DNA of 31,198 nucleotides from Chara braunii (GCA_003427395.1 BFEA01000313.1:1487807-1519004); one strand, 5' to 3'; numbered from the stretch's first letter, positions 19,440 to 29,218 are shown. Translations and numbers: made by a program. Notes: generated by a model from the sequence alone, not told the origin.

Positions 19440-20603
19440 CTAATGTTTTCTAGTTGCTAGTAGTTTAGAATATTCGCGACATTTTTTACCCAGAGACAAT
19501 AGTCCATTGTTAAACCAGTTTATTGACTGCTGGAAGTGCTGCTTTTGCAAGTGTCAGTACGTCCAGCAGTCCGTAATGTAGTTCCAAAAGGTTTTCTGCT
19601 GCAAGAAAAGTCCATTGTTAAACCAGTCTATTGACTGCTGGAAGTGCTGCTTTTGCAAGTGCCAGTACGTCCAGCAGCCCGTAATGTAGTTCCGAAAGGT
19701 TTTCTGCTGCAAGATGTAAGTGTTAAGTTTGTAGAACCCTGGTCCCCAATCGGGCTTTCGAAAGGATAGGAGGACCGTGCACATTTTGTGATCGAGGCTC
19801 GGGTGCGGGCTTGCAGGCAGGATTGCTGCTAGAAGCAGGGAGCCCCCCATATCTTCCGAGGTAAGAATTAGGTCGATCCGGGATCTCGTTTGGTTTTCAG
19901 TTCCAGTCTTCCGCAGACATGAGTAAAATCTAGTATTTGGGTTCAGCTTCCGGAAGGAGTCAAAGACTTTCAGTGACAGACAGAGATCGTTTATCATCCT
20001 CTCATCCTCCTCCATATACGTCGGGGTTGGGGAGGGCATCCGCCATCTATCCATCCATCGGTCCGGGGCTGCATTGAAGTCTCCGGCTATATGACCGGGA
20101 CCCCTTCCGTAATCTGCGCTTTAATGTTCTCCAGGAAGATTCTTCTCTCACTTACATTGTTGGGGGCATAGATGCATATTATGCATACAATTTCAAGTTT
20201 CAGTGCGACCAGGGCAGACACCGACCGACCTTCCTCTTGATCTACCACCCAGTTGACCGCGTCTGCCCGGGACTCCGGGGGAATCCAGATGGCCACCCCA
20301 GCGCTTCCTGGCCTCAGGGCATGAGCCCTGAAGGCTTTATACGACCAGATCATCTTGCGAATACGGTTGTGCTCTGGGGTGTCCATGAGGTGTGTTTCCT
20401 GAATACATTATATCTGGCCAGTCCCTACCCCCCACTCCCCTCATCAATTCCCAGATTGCATTTTGTTTATCTGATTTACAGGAGGCCAGACCGTTCACAT
20501 TCAAGGAGCGTAGGTCAAGGTCGGCTGCCCTCGTGCATTGGTTCCAGATACGGTCTTTCCCGTACACTGCTCTAACTGAATCTATTTTGCTCGTGTTGTT
20601 CAT
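19440..20603 (-). pseudogene. LINE ORF2 part 1: AP-like endonuclease, frameshifted
   Basis: The segment starting at 20603 contains RSLNVNGLAS, the N-terminal LNVNGL motif of LINE AP endonucleases. A frameshift near 20400-20410 moves to the frame holding QETHL (20387-20401, catalytic Glu), SAGVAIWIPP and YAPNN. A second shift near 20087 moves to the frame with AGDFN (20073-20087), SRIDLIL (about 19880) and the terminal Asp-His pair (19788-19793). All expected motif classes survive, so the fold was functional once. The enzyme nicks target DNA to prime reverse transcription. Premature stops follow at 19554 (TGA, where the adjacent duplicate codon is TGG) and at about 19440. Confidence 0.85.
19501..19716 (-). 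repeat. 108-bp in-frame tandem duplication inside LINE ORF2
   Basis: Copies at 19501-19608 and 19609-19716 duplicate 36 codons (LQQKTFRNYITGCWTYWHLQ and onward). They differ at four aligned sites, plus the terminal 2-3 bases; all four are transitions (19520, 19554, 19570 T versus C; 19586 A versus G). The change at 19554 creates the TGA stop. Confidence 0.9.
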
Positions 20604-20621
20604 TGTATCCTCTTAAGTTTT

Positions 20622-20912
20622 TTATAGGCAGATCCACGACAGTTGGTCCCAATCCCACTCCTGGCCCTGTCTAAGGAGGGCACATAAACATCTCTGGACG
20701 TCCTGTTCAGTCCAGGTATCGTTGTGCCCAATCTTGACCATTTGTAAGTTTAATAATTGTGCGCGGGCGTACCATCTCATACTTGCCTCCTTGGTTGGGT
20801 CGTATCGTAAGTAAACATCCCTCTGTGCAATTTTGTTGGGGCCTGATAAAATCGAGGTTGTGGCCTGTGCTCCTGGCGGTAGAGTTTCTGCAATGTGGGA
20901 CTCTAGTTGCAT
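20622..20912 (-). CDS. short ORF between LINE ORF1 and ORF2
   Basis: A 96-codon frame starting MQLESHIAETLPPGAQ and ending DWDQLSWICL, in the same register as the last part of ORF1 but separated from it by two TAG codons (20997-20999 and about 20979-20981). It ends 19 bp before the ORF2 start codon at 20603. It is either the true C-terminus of ORF1 cut off by nonsense mutations or a small linking ORF. No domain recognised. Confidence 0.4.
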   Translation of the reverse strand: MQLESHIAETLPPGAQATTSILSGPNKIAQRDVYLRYDPTKEASMRWYARAQLLNLQMVKIGHNDTWTEQDVQRCLCALLRQGQEWDWDQLSWICL

Positions 20913-20996
20913 TTGCAGAATTTCTGCCGAAGCTTCAGCTTGGCTGTTCTGTGGCTCCGCCCAAAAAGACGACCAACCCTAGAGCGTGACGCTCCC

Positions 20997-23518
20997 CTAT
21001 TTGTTGTGGCTTTCTGGGACCAGGCCCACTTCCCATATCTCATTTTTCTTCCGGACCGGAATGATCAGCATGGCGTCCTGTGACAACGGCCCAGAATTGC
21101 GGCCCATCTCGACCAGCTGACTGAGTTTTCTTTTTCGCTCTAGGTCCAGCGGTGCGTTCTCATCCGGGTCTGGAGGGTCTGGGCCCGGGGGTGGGACTGG
21201 CTGTTGTAGTTCTAGGGTGGCCGGTGTCCTTTGGTTCTGTTGGTTCTCTGCCTCGGCATAGCCCCCCTCCTGCTCTGGTTCTTCTTTTGCTGCTTTGTGG
21301 GGTGGTTGGAATCTCGCGAAAACGATTGTCGTTAATCTGTGCCACGCTTCCGTCCAACTCACCCCAGGTTGCAGTCCCTTCTCTAGCACGTTTTTAAGCG
21401 CAGTGCTTGTGCCGAGCATAGGGAATAATTCTAAATATGTCTTATCCCATAATTCATCTGTGAGGGGGCCATGTTTTGCTCTCAAATTTCCCATTAGCCA
21501 CTCTGCAATGGCAACCAGTTTTTGTTCCGTAGGTAGATGCTGTGGCGGTGCCCCTTCCTCCTCGTCTCCTAGTTCTTTTCCCGGCTCTAAGCCCTCGGGT
21601 GATGTGCTAGCGTTGACCGGGAGAGGGTCTACGTCCATCGGTTCTGAGTCAAAAGCTGCCTGAAAGGGGTCGGTGTCTGTCATTTGTCCCTCTTGTGGGA
21701 GCCCTTCTGCTGCCCCCTTGTATTGCTCCAAATTCTCCTCCCCCTGCAGCCCTGGTTCTACCTCCATCCCCCCCTCCAGCTGTGTCTTTGATCTCTCTTG
21801 TCCCGACTAATTGGGGGGGATGATTGTGATCTCTTGTGCTGTTGTTTTCCTCTTTAGTGGTTTTTACCTTTGCCCCCTCGCTCCTGCTCTGTTGTATGTG
21901 CGCGGGGGGGGGAGCTGTTTCCTTTGAATATTTGTTCTCTCTGCGCCTTCTTCTTCTGGGATATATTGTCCAGCTGCAGGGCCTGGAATGTCTCGGGGGC
22001 CATTTTTACCATCTCGCGACGGTCCAGGTTCCGTCTGTTGTTTTTGCACCCACATTCCTTTTCCTGTTTTCTTTCCCACCGTTTTCCAGCCTGCATTTTC
22101 CATGTTTCCTTGCAGGGGGGTCATTTGCGTCTCTTGTACCTTCTCCTCCACCGATGCCGGGGGAGTCCATGTGTTTGGGGGCGCGACCCCCAATCCGGTT
22201 CCCCTGTTCTCTCCCATCTCCATCCAATTACCGTGCCTTCCTTCGTGAGGTCCTCAATATATACCCATCCCTCGTGTCCCGGGTCCGCTATTCTCCAATG
22301 GGTTATCTTGACCGGGTCTCTCTGCAGTCTCCCAATTGTCCGAGTCCTTTTTTGCGGATGCGATGGGCAGACGTAATCCGTACTCAGGTGGCCATATGCT
22401 TTGCATTTATGGCACCACGATCTCAGTTTGTGTGCTGTGTGGATCATATACTCTTCCCCCCCTACCTGGTACGGGATCACGTCGTACAGGGAGAATGGTT
22501 GGCCCTGGGGGAAGTCCAGGGCCAACATGAGGTAATCATCCCTCTTGGCTACGAAAGAGGGGAGGGGGTCTCTAAATGCGACAACGTCATACATCAACCC
22601 AAAATCATACACAAAAGCCGCCTGAATTTCGACTGGGATATGGCGAAATTCTACCCAGTAGAAGTCTTGCATCAACTGCGCCCTCCTCTCTTCCGGTCCC
22701 ACTCTGCGCTGTGGCACCCATGGGTAGATCCGAACTTCTGAACGTTCGCAGCGAAGGCGTTTCCATCCGTCAATCGTGATCTTATCCGATTCATGCATGC
22801 ACAGGATTGTGAACAGGGTGTTTGAGACCGTTTGGATCAGAAACTGGTCGCGGGCCAAATCCACACTTTTTTTCAGTGTCTCCAGCCTGTGACCGATCCG
22901 TTTAACTTTATCATTGACTGATTTGAAGGTTGTGTCATCGTGGAACACCCAGTTGTTGGCGTGCTTCGTATAGATTTCATCCCGGCATGCTATGCCATTT
23001 TTGGGGTAGGCCTTAATCATGACTTGCTTTCCACTTTGTGTGACCACTCTAGTTTCTGACGGGCGCATGAATTTTGTCATGAAGAAAGCCCGTGCTGATG
23101 GGAGCCCGTCTAAAGGGATATCGAGATTCCCGGTCTGCGGGCTTCCATGGCCCCGTTGACTGGTGAGCATTTGACCCCTTGGCGGACTTCGGAGTTTGTC
23201 TGCCCAGGTGAGCTGCGGCTGGTCACTGCACAGACCCTGGGCGGGGGAGGGATTCTTCCCCTTGTGTGATGTTTGCCCCCGAGACTCCATTTCTTTCTCT
23301 TCTTCTGTTAAAACCTCTATGTCTTCCATCTGCTGTGTTCCTTTGTTCAGACCCTTCGCCCCCTCTGTGGGAGGCGGGGGAACATGAGTTTTCAGGTTCT
23401 GATGTGACCATCGTTTGAGCCGGAGCTGTTCGTCAGCCAGCTGCCTCATAGCCCTGCTGTTGAATAGCATCGAGTCCAAACGTTTGTGTGCTCGCTGCAG
23501 CCTGTTTGTCGTTCTCAT
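20997..23518 (-). pseudogene. LINE ORF1 (RNA-binding, zinc knuckle), broken
   Basis: The first segment, 23518-22121, is a 465-residue open frame. A zinc-knuckle-like motif C369-HK-C372-KAYG-H377-X6-C384 follows a hydrophobic, tryptophan-bearing core (about residues 225-365). The CX2CX4HX6C spacing is longer than the usual CX4 between His and the last Cys, so it is variant or decayed. Near 22180-22195, at homopolymers ggggg/ccccc, the coding moves to another frame, which runs 22223-21864 (Gly/Pro/Lys-rich). It meets a TAA at 21864-21866, then is open again to the stop at 20997, with an acidic, Pro-rich tail. ORF1 proteins of this type bind the element RNA in the ribonucleoprotein particle. The domain call rests on position and the knuckle only. 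Confidence 0.75.
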
Positions 23519-24600
23519 GGTGCCCAGGTTTATCTGTTGTTCACTTTTTGTTCTTTTTATACCCTTTTTGTTTCTTTTTATTCCTTTCTTTTAACCTTTT
23601 AACCAGTTGTTCCTTGGTTCCGCGGGTTCCGGGGACTGGTCGGGCTCTGTCAGCGGCCTTTGTCGCCGTCTTCCTTCACCTCTGCAGAGTCCTTGTTTTC
23701 GATCGTACTTCAATGCCACCTGCAATTTGAAACTTCCTTTTCTCTCACCTTGCCCCCACTCTGACTTTCTTTCCTCCTTTTTAGCTGATCCTCTCTCTGA
23801 ATACCATTCCTACCCATACAATCCATCTTTCTCCCCGCCGTGCTCCCTTTTCCTGTTCACCAACCTCTCTTCTCCCTTTGTGTCCTCCACCCCTCTGTTT
23901 CGCAGTGTGCGACCCCGACTTGTCGTCTCCCCCTGTTCTCTTTTTGTCCCCTTTTTTCGTTTTGTGCCCGATGTGCTTGATCTTTGTCTTTGTTCTCCCG
24001 TCCCTTTCGTCACCTGCCCCTTTTCCTTATCTCCCTACCCCCTACACCTCACTCCCCCTCTCCCCTTCAACTCCCCTTTACCTTTACCTCCCTTCCCCCT
24101 ACACCTCACTCCCCCTCTTCCCTTCTACTCCCCTTTACCTTTATTCTCCGTTGCCCTGTTTCCCCGTCTCTTTCGTCTCCTCTCCCTTTCCTTTCCCTCC
24201 CTTCTTCTACGCTTCCACTTCTTTGTCCAGCGGCGAGAACAGCACCCCCGTTTTTTGTTCCCTGTTGCCTTGTTCACCCGTCCCTTTCATCACCTGCCCC
24301 TTTTCCTTATCTCCCTTCCCCCTACTCCTCACTTCCCCTCTTCCCTTCAGCTCCCCTTTACCTTTACATGCCCCTTTTCCTTATCTCCCTTCCCCCTACA
24401 CCTCACTACCCCTCTTCCCTTCAATTCCCCTTTACCTTTATTCTCCGTTGCCCTGTTTCCCGGTCTCTTTCGTCTCCTCCTCCCTTTCCTTTCCCTCCCT
24501 CCTTCTACGCTTCCACTTCTTTTCCTCCCTCTCTACCTTTGCCAGTAGTTGTGATTTTTCAAGCAAATCGGGCTCCTTCCTAATTCCGGGTATTCTTTGC
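23519..24600. repeat. pyrimidine-rich tract with a ~280-bp tandem repeat
   Basis: From about 23990 the plus strand is almost pure C/T. cacctgccccttttccttat at 24011 recurs at 24291 (period 280), and ttctacgcttccacttct at 24205 recurs at 24503 (period 298). Smaller internal repeats (cccctttacctttac) are nested. Long ORFs through here (for example 23607-24548) are low-complexity Pro/Leu/Ser artefacts. It sits just upstream of LINE ORF1 on the minus strand and may be its purine-rich 5' leader. Confidence 0.8.
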
Positions 24601-25377
24601 CTTACCTGGTCTCCTCATTGTCTGCGGCGCCTGTCTTGACTCTCTCTTTCCTCTAGTTCCAATCGCCTTCTTGCCCCGTGTTTTGCCGACTTCCAGATTG
24701 ATCTATGGTCTCATTCGCCTCATATCGACTCCCTTCGTTGTCTTCTCCCCGAGTGTAGAAGCAGCCGACTCGTTGCTGGCGATTCCGAATCGAAGTCCTC
24801 TCCCGTACTAGCGTCGTCGTCGCAGCTCGACCTTCAGCTCAGATCCACTCGCGGAATTCTGCATGCGTGCGTGATGCACGCCACTCTTCCACGCTCTTCC
24901 ACTTGTAATCCGCTCCTTTCGGCGCCGAGTGTTGAGGCTGTCGTGACGTTGATGTCATCACCGAGATGGATATCTCGACTTCACGCTCAAGTCCGCACGC
25001 GGAATTCTACACACGTGGGTGATGTGCGCTCCTCGTCCAAGCAAGCCCACGTGCAGTCCGCTTCTTCCGGCTCCCGCCTTCTCACATCCGATGTCGCCCC
25101 CACGTGTTCCCAAGGGATTCCCCCTTCAGGTACTCCGTGGCGATGGCGACCGATGTTTGCTCCTGACGAACGTTCGGCGTGACGCGAATCAGCAGGCCGC
25201 GCCAGTACCCCATGGTTGCGCACCGCGGCAGTCAGCGCTACCGACGCGAAGTCTCACCATATCATCAGAAACTTATCAGAGCGCAATCAATTAAAGGCAT
25301 GACGATATAACGCCGATAATTGCGTAACCTGATGATCACTGAGTACAGTGTTCATCCTCCACCTGGAGCCTGTCCTT
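24601..25377. other. no gene recognised; weak 150-bp direct repeat
   Basis: cgcggaattctgcatgcgtg (24851) and cgcggaattctacacacgtg (24999) start two diverged copies of about 148 bp. Otherwise only short ORFs without domains. Confidence 0.5.
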
Positions 25378-25680
25378 CATCTGGAGTGCTTTGTGCTTAT
25401 CGCCAATACCACTATAGGCATAAATCCACTTCAGGCAATAAAGATTAACCTTTGCATCTTCTTTCTTCCTCGCAATCGCTTTCTCCTGGCTAGCAACATC
25501 CTGAAATGCTCTTGTAGCTTCCGCCTCACTCTCTTGACTCTCTGTCTCCAGTTCTTGTGCCTGCTTTTCTAGGGCCTCCAGTTCGTCATCGTTATAATCC
25601 TGAATTTCCTTTTCTCTGCGCATATGGCCTATCTCGAGAACTGCGCCCGGGTTGAAGTTTCCATGAGCTGGTACCGCCAT
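25336..25680 (-). CDS. coiled-coil ORF fragment, copy 1
   Basis: A 114-codon frame with a strongly charged heptad-like stretch (DYNDDELEALEKQAQELETE and onward), rich in Glu, Gln, Ala and Lys and predicted by eye to be a coiled coil. A Tyr/Trp-containing tail follows. No family recognised. It is either an exon fragment of a host gene or part of a repeat. Confidence 0.35.
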   Translation of the reverse strand: MAVPAHGNFNPGAVLEIGHMRREKEIQDYNDDELEALEKQAQELETESQESEAEATRAFQDVASQEKAIARKKEDAKVNLYCLKWIYAYSGIGDKHKALQMKDRLQVEDEHCTQ

Positions 25681-26060
25681 ATATGTCCACTTTCTTGGCA
25701 GTGTACGATACGGAAAGGCGGCATCTGGAGTGCTTTGTGCTTATCGCCAATACCACTATAGGCATAAATCCACTTCAAAAGGCAATAAAGATTAACCTTT
25801 GCATCTTCTTTCTTCCTCGCAATCGCTTTCTCCTGGCTAGCAACATCCTAAAATGCTCTTGCAGCTTCCGCCTCACTCTCTTGACTCTCTGTCTCCAGTT
25901 CTTGTGCCTGCTTTTCTAGGGCCTCCAGTTCGTCATCGTTATAATCCTGAATTTCCTTTTCTCTGCGCATATGGCCTATCTCGAGAACTGCACCCGGGTT
26001 GAAGTTTCCATGAGCTGGTACCGCACTTTCTTGGCAGTGTACGGTACGGAAAGGCGGTTT
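25378..26060. repeat. 344-bp direct tandem duplication
   Basis: Copy 1 spans about 25378-25721 and copy 2 about 25722-26060. Both contain ctggagtgctttgtgcttat, the coiled-coil ORF and cactttcttggcagtgtacg. They differ by a 3-nt insertion (cttcaggc versus cttcaaaaggc), a 10-nt catatatgtc insert in copy 1, and scattered substitutions. Confidence 0.9.
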
Positions 26061-26066
26061 GACCAA
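25848..26066 (-). pseudogene. coiled-coil ORF fragment, copy 2 with stop
   Basis: This has the same protein segment as the ORF at 25336-25680, but the Gln codon after ARAF (CAG in copy 1) is TAG here, ending the frame. Upstream it reads MVKPPFRTVHCQESAVPAHG. The pair shows duplication followed by point decay. Confidence 0.45.
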
Positions 26067-26223
26067 GTGCTATGGTATCTTCTTGCTAATCTCGACTACC
26101 AGTTTCCTGAGGCCCCGACGCTGTGTGCTCGGATCAGGGCCATAAGAAAGTTCTTGAGAACCACGTGGCGTGCTCCGGTCCTTGCCTGTGTGGTCTTCAG
26201 CCATATGAGGACCATCATGTTGA

Positions 26224-26664
26224 ATGGCAGACAGAGTGGTGGAGAATCCGGCTAGGAGGCAGGAAACGATCTTGGAGGAGGCCCTTATGGCAAGGAAATT
26301 CCCACGCAAGATGGCTGCCCTTATGCTCCCTGATAAGTACCTGAAGAGCCCTTCCAAGCGAAAGAGGGTGGGCAGGCAACCGGCCCTTGCTGCCAAGAGG
26401 CAGTCCAACACGATGCTCACATATTTTGTCAGCCCCCCCCGCCTGCGGCGGAACAACAGTTGGGCCGTGGAACCCCGCAGCAGCACGAGGAACCAGGGCA
26501 TGCTGTCGCTGACACTCCACTTGATTTTGCGATCTCCTTCCTGGGAGATGCCGGCAATTCCACGACGAGCAACCATACCCAGCGGGCTGCCAGGGCGAAT
26601 ACTTCAGCCAGGATACTTTTCCGTAATTAGGATTGGGTTGAGGAATGTGTGTATAGTTGTATAA
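26224..26664 (+). CDS. possible N-terminal ORF of the Penelope-like element
   Basis: A 146-codon frame. The first two thirds look protein-like and basic (ARKFPRKMAALMLPDKYLK, SPSKRKRVGRQPALAAKRQS). After about 26435, at a run of C, another frame looks more protein-like (Gln/Gly/Ala-rich), which suggests an indel. It lies on the same strand and about 70 bp upstream of the RT reading frames. Its link to them is positional only. Confidence 0.3.
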   Translation: MADRVVENPARRQETILEEALMARKFPRKMAALMLPDKYLKSPSKRKRVGRQPALAAKRQSNTMLTYFVSPPRLRRNNSWAVEPRSSTRNQGMLSLTLHLILRSPSWEMPAIPRRATIPSGLPGRILQPGYFSVIRIGLRNVCIVV

Positions 26665-26734
26665 TTTGCTTGTATAGGCACCTGCTTCATGGTCGCTTGT
26701 TGCTAATGTCCATAAAGGATGGGAACATGGTGGT

Positions 26735-27295
26735 TTGCAGGATACAATGGCGCAAGCTGGGGTAATCGGGCATGATGAGTCTGGCAGGAATAAGTGGCTG
26801 GCTGCCACGTCAGAAAAAGTTGACCTGTACGTGCATATTAAGTATTCCAGCAGAGCCATGGAGGCTGTTAACTTCAGATCCATCGTGGAGAAAGCCTTCG
26901 AAACGTGTCTTTCCCCTGCTGCAATTATCCTCCTAGCTGCGATTGTCATCAGATGGACCTATCAGGATCCGTTGGAGAGGAGTGTGTATAAACCATCAAA
27001 GGTTTTCAGGGAATTTGTTTTGGAAGAATGGATGGATTTTTGTGCGAAATGCGTTTCATGCCCTTGCTCCTCTCCCAGATTTTTGCCCTTCCACTTGCCT
27101 GAAACTCATGAGATGTCGCAACCTTTCTCCTCTCCATCCTCGCATGCCTTGTCACTTGATCCCTCCATTTCTCGCAATTCAACCTTGAAATTCCTTTTCA
27201 CACAGGGTCTAAATCATATCCCTCGTCAACCACGATGTATTCCACATGCTCTTCGCGAGTTTATCTGTGGGTGGGACCTGACTACCAATATGTGA
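26735..27295 (+). pseudogene. Penelope-like protein, upstream frame segment
   Basis: A 186-codon frame ending just inside the start of the RT ORF, in a different frame. It contains a Cys-rich CAKCVSCPCSSPRFLPF motif and later LKFLFTQGLNHIPRQP, a pattern I associate with the region N-terminal to RT in algal and invertebrate Penelope-like proteins (from memory, not searched). A frameshift between about 27250 and 27290 joins it to the RT frame. No GIY-YIG endonuclease motif is visible here. Confidence 0.55.
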
Positions 27296-28779
27296 AGTCT
27301 AGGACGGTCCTTCCTTTTGCTGCTGTCAAGTTGGCTTCTGGCTATGTCATGGGCTGTGCGAAAAGGCAACTGTCAACTCTCGGTTTGAGGAGGCACTCAA
27401 ACCCTCCTTCCCCCCTCACCACTCATGCAGTAAAAAGCGAGATTGACTTCTTGACTAGTCGTTTTTTCATTGCAGGAACGGATAAGGCTGCAAACACCCC
27501 ATCGTTTGCATGCATACACCTGGTTAGGAAGCTGGCCCTCGACAGATTGACCAGTGAGGATTTCGTGCACACTAGTCTAACCCCCATGAAAATCTTCGAT
27601 GAGGCTAGGTCGTCTTTGGCTAAAATCAGTCCGCGCATCGATATAGGGCCTACGAAGCTGCCATATCTCATGGCCTTATATAAGCATCATAAAAAGTCCT
27701 TCAGGTGGCTTACTAATGCTGCGTCGTCCTTTTTGACCCCCGCTGCGGAACTCTGTGATGCTGTCATTAAAACCCGGACCCCTCTCGTTAAAACACATTG
27801 TAGGGAATTAACTGACGACCTCAGGGGATTTCACGGTGTTGACACAACGGCTTGGTGGGCCATTGATTTTGTCCATGATTACTGTTTTAACCTTCCGCAA
27901 AAGGTCTTTTCAGTTTTCTCTGGGGACATCACTAGATGCTTCGAGACCATTCCAATTGGCCCAGACGAGGATGGTTTGCCCGCAGCATTCAATTTTTTTG
28001 TAAAAATTGCATGGAGTGTTGCTGAGGGAAAGAATGTCGGTTCGACGATTAAGCGCAGGGTGAGGAAAAATGGTGAAATAATTTGCTCCTTCTCTAAGCG
28101 CAATTCTGGTGATAGCCCGTCCTTGTTTTTCCTCTCTCAAAAGGATGTGTTAGACCTAATTGATTGGCTCCTTGCCAGGAGTTTTACATCGTTGGGTGGG
28201 GGCATTTGGAGGCAGATTAAGGGTATCCCAATGGGACTGTCCTGCTCTCCCTCTCTCTGTATTCTCTATGTTTTTAAGTATGAATACCAACTGATCAGGA
28301 GGATCATTGACAATGGTGCCTATCAGATGCTCCCGCTTTTCAAGCACTCATTTAGGTACATTGATGATCTGCACTGCCTAAACAACCCGTCTATTTTGAA
28401 GTTTTTGGATCCTGAACAGCCGCGTGTCCCATCCAATATTTTCCACCTCTATCCTATGCACCTCATCAGCATAAAAAATCAGACGGAGGTGTTCGTTACT
28501 GAAGAGTCTGGTGAGATCTATGGGTCCAAGGCCCAGTTTTTGAATTCAGAAATCGTGGTGTTGTCTGAATTCTCGGGGGAATACTATACCACTAAGTATA
28601 ACAAGCAGCGTTCCCTAAAATTTCCCGTTTGTAAGTATGTTAAATTTGACTCGAACAGGCAATGTCCAACAGTCTCTAAACATAATAGTTTCACAAGTGG
28701 CATTGATTTTGGTCTTATGCACCAACTCAGAGATCGCAGCCATGGAAATCATGCAAGTCGTCAGGGATATGGTAGATAA
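27235..28779 (+). CDS. Penelope-like reverse transcriptase
   Basis: A 514-codon frame with RT motifs in order: KLPYLMALYKHHKKSFRWLT (from K141; the YK-x-HK...R pattern typical of Penelope and TERT-like RTs), motif A GDITRCFETIP with D231, motif B GIPMGLSCSP (330-339), and motif C FRYIDDL with D377 and D378. All three catalytic aspartates are present, so the active site itself is intact. The YK-x-HK motif and YIDD distinguish it from the LINE RT in this window (FADD type). The first Met is probably not the true start, because coding continues from the preceding frame. The last about 40 residues after KYVKFDSNR are out of frame; the proper C-terminus lies in the next frame. Assignment to Penelope-like elements rests on motif pattern; other single-ORF RT families cannot be excluded without a tree. 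Confidence 0.8.
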   Translation: MYSTCSSRVYLWVGPDYQYVKSRTVLPFAAVKLASGYVMGCAKRQLSTLGLRRHSNPPSPLTTHAVKSEIDFLTSRFFIAGTDKAANTPSFACIHLVRKLALDRLTSEDFVHTSLTPMKIFDEARSSLAKISPRIDIGPTKLPYLMALYKHHKKSFRWLTNAASSFLTPAAELCDAVIKTRTPLVKTHCRELTDDLRGFHGVDTTAWWAIDFVHDYCFNLPQKVFSVFSGDITRCFETIPIGPDEDGLPAAFNFFVKIAWSVAEGKNVGSTIKRRVRKNGEIICSFSKRNSGDSPSLFFLSQKDVLDLIDWLLARSFTSLGGGIWRQIKGIPMGLSCSPSLCILYVFKYEYQLIRRIIDNGAYQMLPLFKHSFRYIDDLHCLNNPSILKFLDPEQPRVPSNIFHLYPMHLISIKNQTEVFVTEESGEIYGSKAQFLNSEIVVLSEFSGEYYTTKYNKQRSLKFPVCKYVKFDSNRQCPTVSKHNSFTSGIDFGLMHQLRDRSHGNHASRQGYGR

Positions 28780-28900
28780 TGGTTTCCTACTGAAAAAATG
28801 TCTCTCCTGCGTCTTTAGAGTCCTTGATTCACCGCAGTCATGTATGCCCCCTAGAACGGATGTGCGAGGAACTGCCGATAAGCTCAGGGTATGTGACCCC
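28637..28900 (+). pseudogene. Penelope-like RT, C-terminal frame segment
   Basis: After a +1 shift near 28650-28680, this frame reads NIIVSQVALILVLCTNSEIA and MVDNGFLLKKCLSCVF, the helical thumb-like region that normally follows the RT core. It runs into a C/T-rich tract at about 28900, where coding ends. No downstream endonuclease is visible. Confidence 0.55.
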
Positions 28901-28960
28901 TCCCCCCCTTCCCCCCCTTCCCCCCTTCCCCCTTCTCTCCTCCCTCCTTTCTTCTTTCTC
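28898..28960. repeat. polypyrimidine tract
   Basis: A run of ccccttccccccttcc repeats closes the coding part of the retroelement. It gives artefactual Pro/Ser ORFs. Confidence 0.85.
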
Positions 28961-29143
28961 TGATACCTCTGACTTGAAGTCCGTATGGGTGTGGTGGTGT
29001 TCGTTGTGGCGTGTGTTATTAATTTTTTCATACCAGTCCCGACCGGTAGGGCTGTTGTGGCAGCTGGCGGGTACCTAGCCGTTTGACGCAGGTACCTGTT
29101 ACCTGCCTCAACAGCATGTACCTACCAGCGGGGCAGGGGTGGG

Positions 29144-29144
<1 letters not shown>
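28961..29144. other. short spacer with gtacct inverted repeats
   Basis: No ORF of note. gcaggtacctgttacctgc (about 29089-29107) forms a small hairpin, and ggtacct/aggtacc words recur (about 29070-29130). Confidence 0.5.

Positions 29145-29180
<36 letters not shown>
29145..29180. repeat. (CA)n microsatellite
   Basis: A pure CA run followed by tacatgacatttatataact, matching the 5' part of repeat family R at 10971-11037. Confidence 0.95.
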
Positions 29181-29184
<4 letters not shown>

Positions 29185-29218
29185 TGACATTTATATAACT
29201 ATGAACAGAATATATATA

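Larger units (their letters stand above)
15733..23518 (-). mobile_element. LINE (L1-type) retrotransposon, near full length, inactive
   Basis: Reading the minus strand from 23518 down: ORF1 with a CCHC-like zinc knuckle, then ORF2 with AP-type endonuclease, reverse transcriptase and a C-terminal zf-RVT zinc finger. This is the L1-clade layout common in green plants. The element is dead. ORF1 has a frameshift and an internal stop; the endonuclease has two frameshifts; the RT region has at least seven nonsense codons, a further frameshift and a changed catalytic motif. An N gap lies within ORF2. The purine-rich 5' leader (pyrimidine-rich on the plus strand, 23519-24600) may also belong to it. 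Confidence 0.9.
26735..28900 (+). mobile_element. Penelope-like retroelement, coding part
   Basis: Three consecutive frame segments together encode one RT protein of about 700 residues. The two frame changes are single-base scale and could be decay or assembly errors. No GIY-YIG endonuclease was found, so the element is either incomplete, of an endonuclease-lacking type, or has the domain outside the recognisable frames. The hammerhead repeat unit 0.3-0.8 kb downstream may be its terminal (pLTR-type) repeat. Confidence 0.6.

Noticed and set aside
23607-24639. 313- and 253-codon plus-strand ORFs
   Set aside because: They are products of a C/T-only minisatellite (Pro/Leu/Ser/Phe runs) and are open simply because stop codons need A or G.
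26070-26949. Long minus-strand ORFs (168 and 244 codons)
   Set aside because: They lie opposite the plus-strand retroelement frames, overlap each other in different frames and lack any recognisable domain.
27235-28680. Programmed ribosomal frameshifting in the Penelope-like element
   Set aside because: No slippery heptamer or downstream pseudoknot could be identified at either frame change, and two opposite shifts at protein-internal positions fit indels or assembly errors better.
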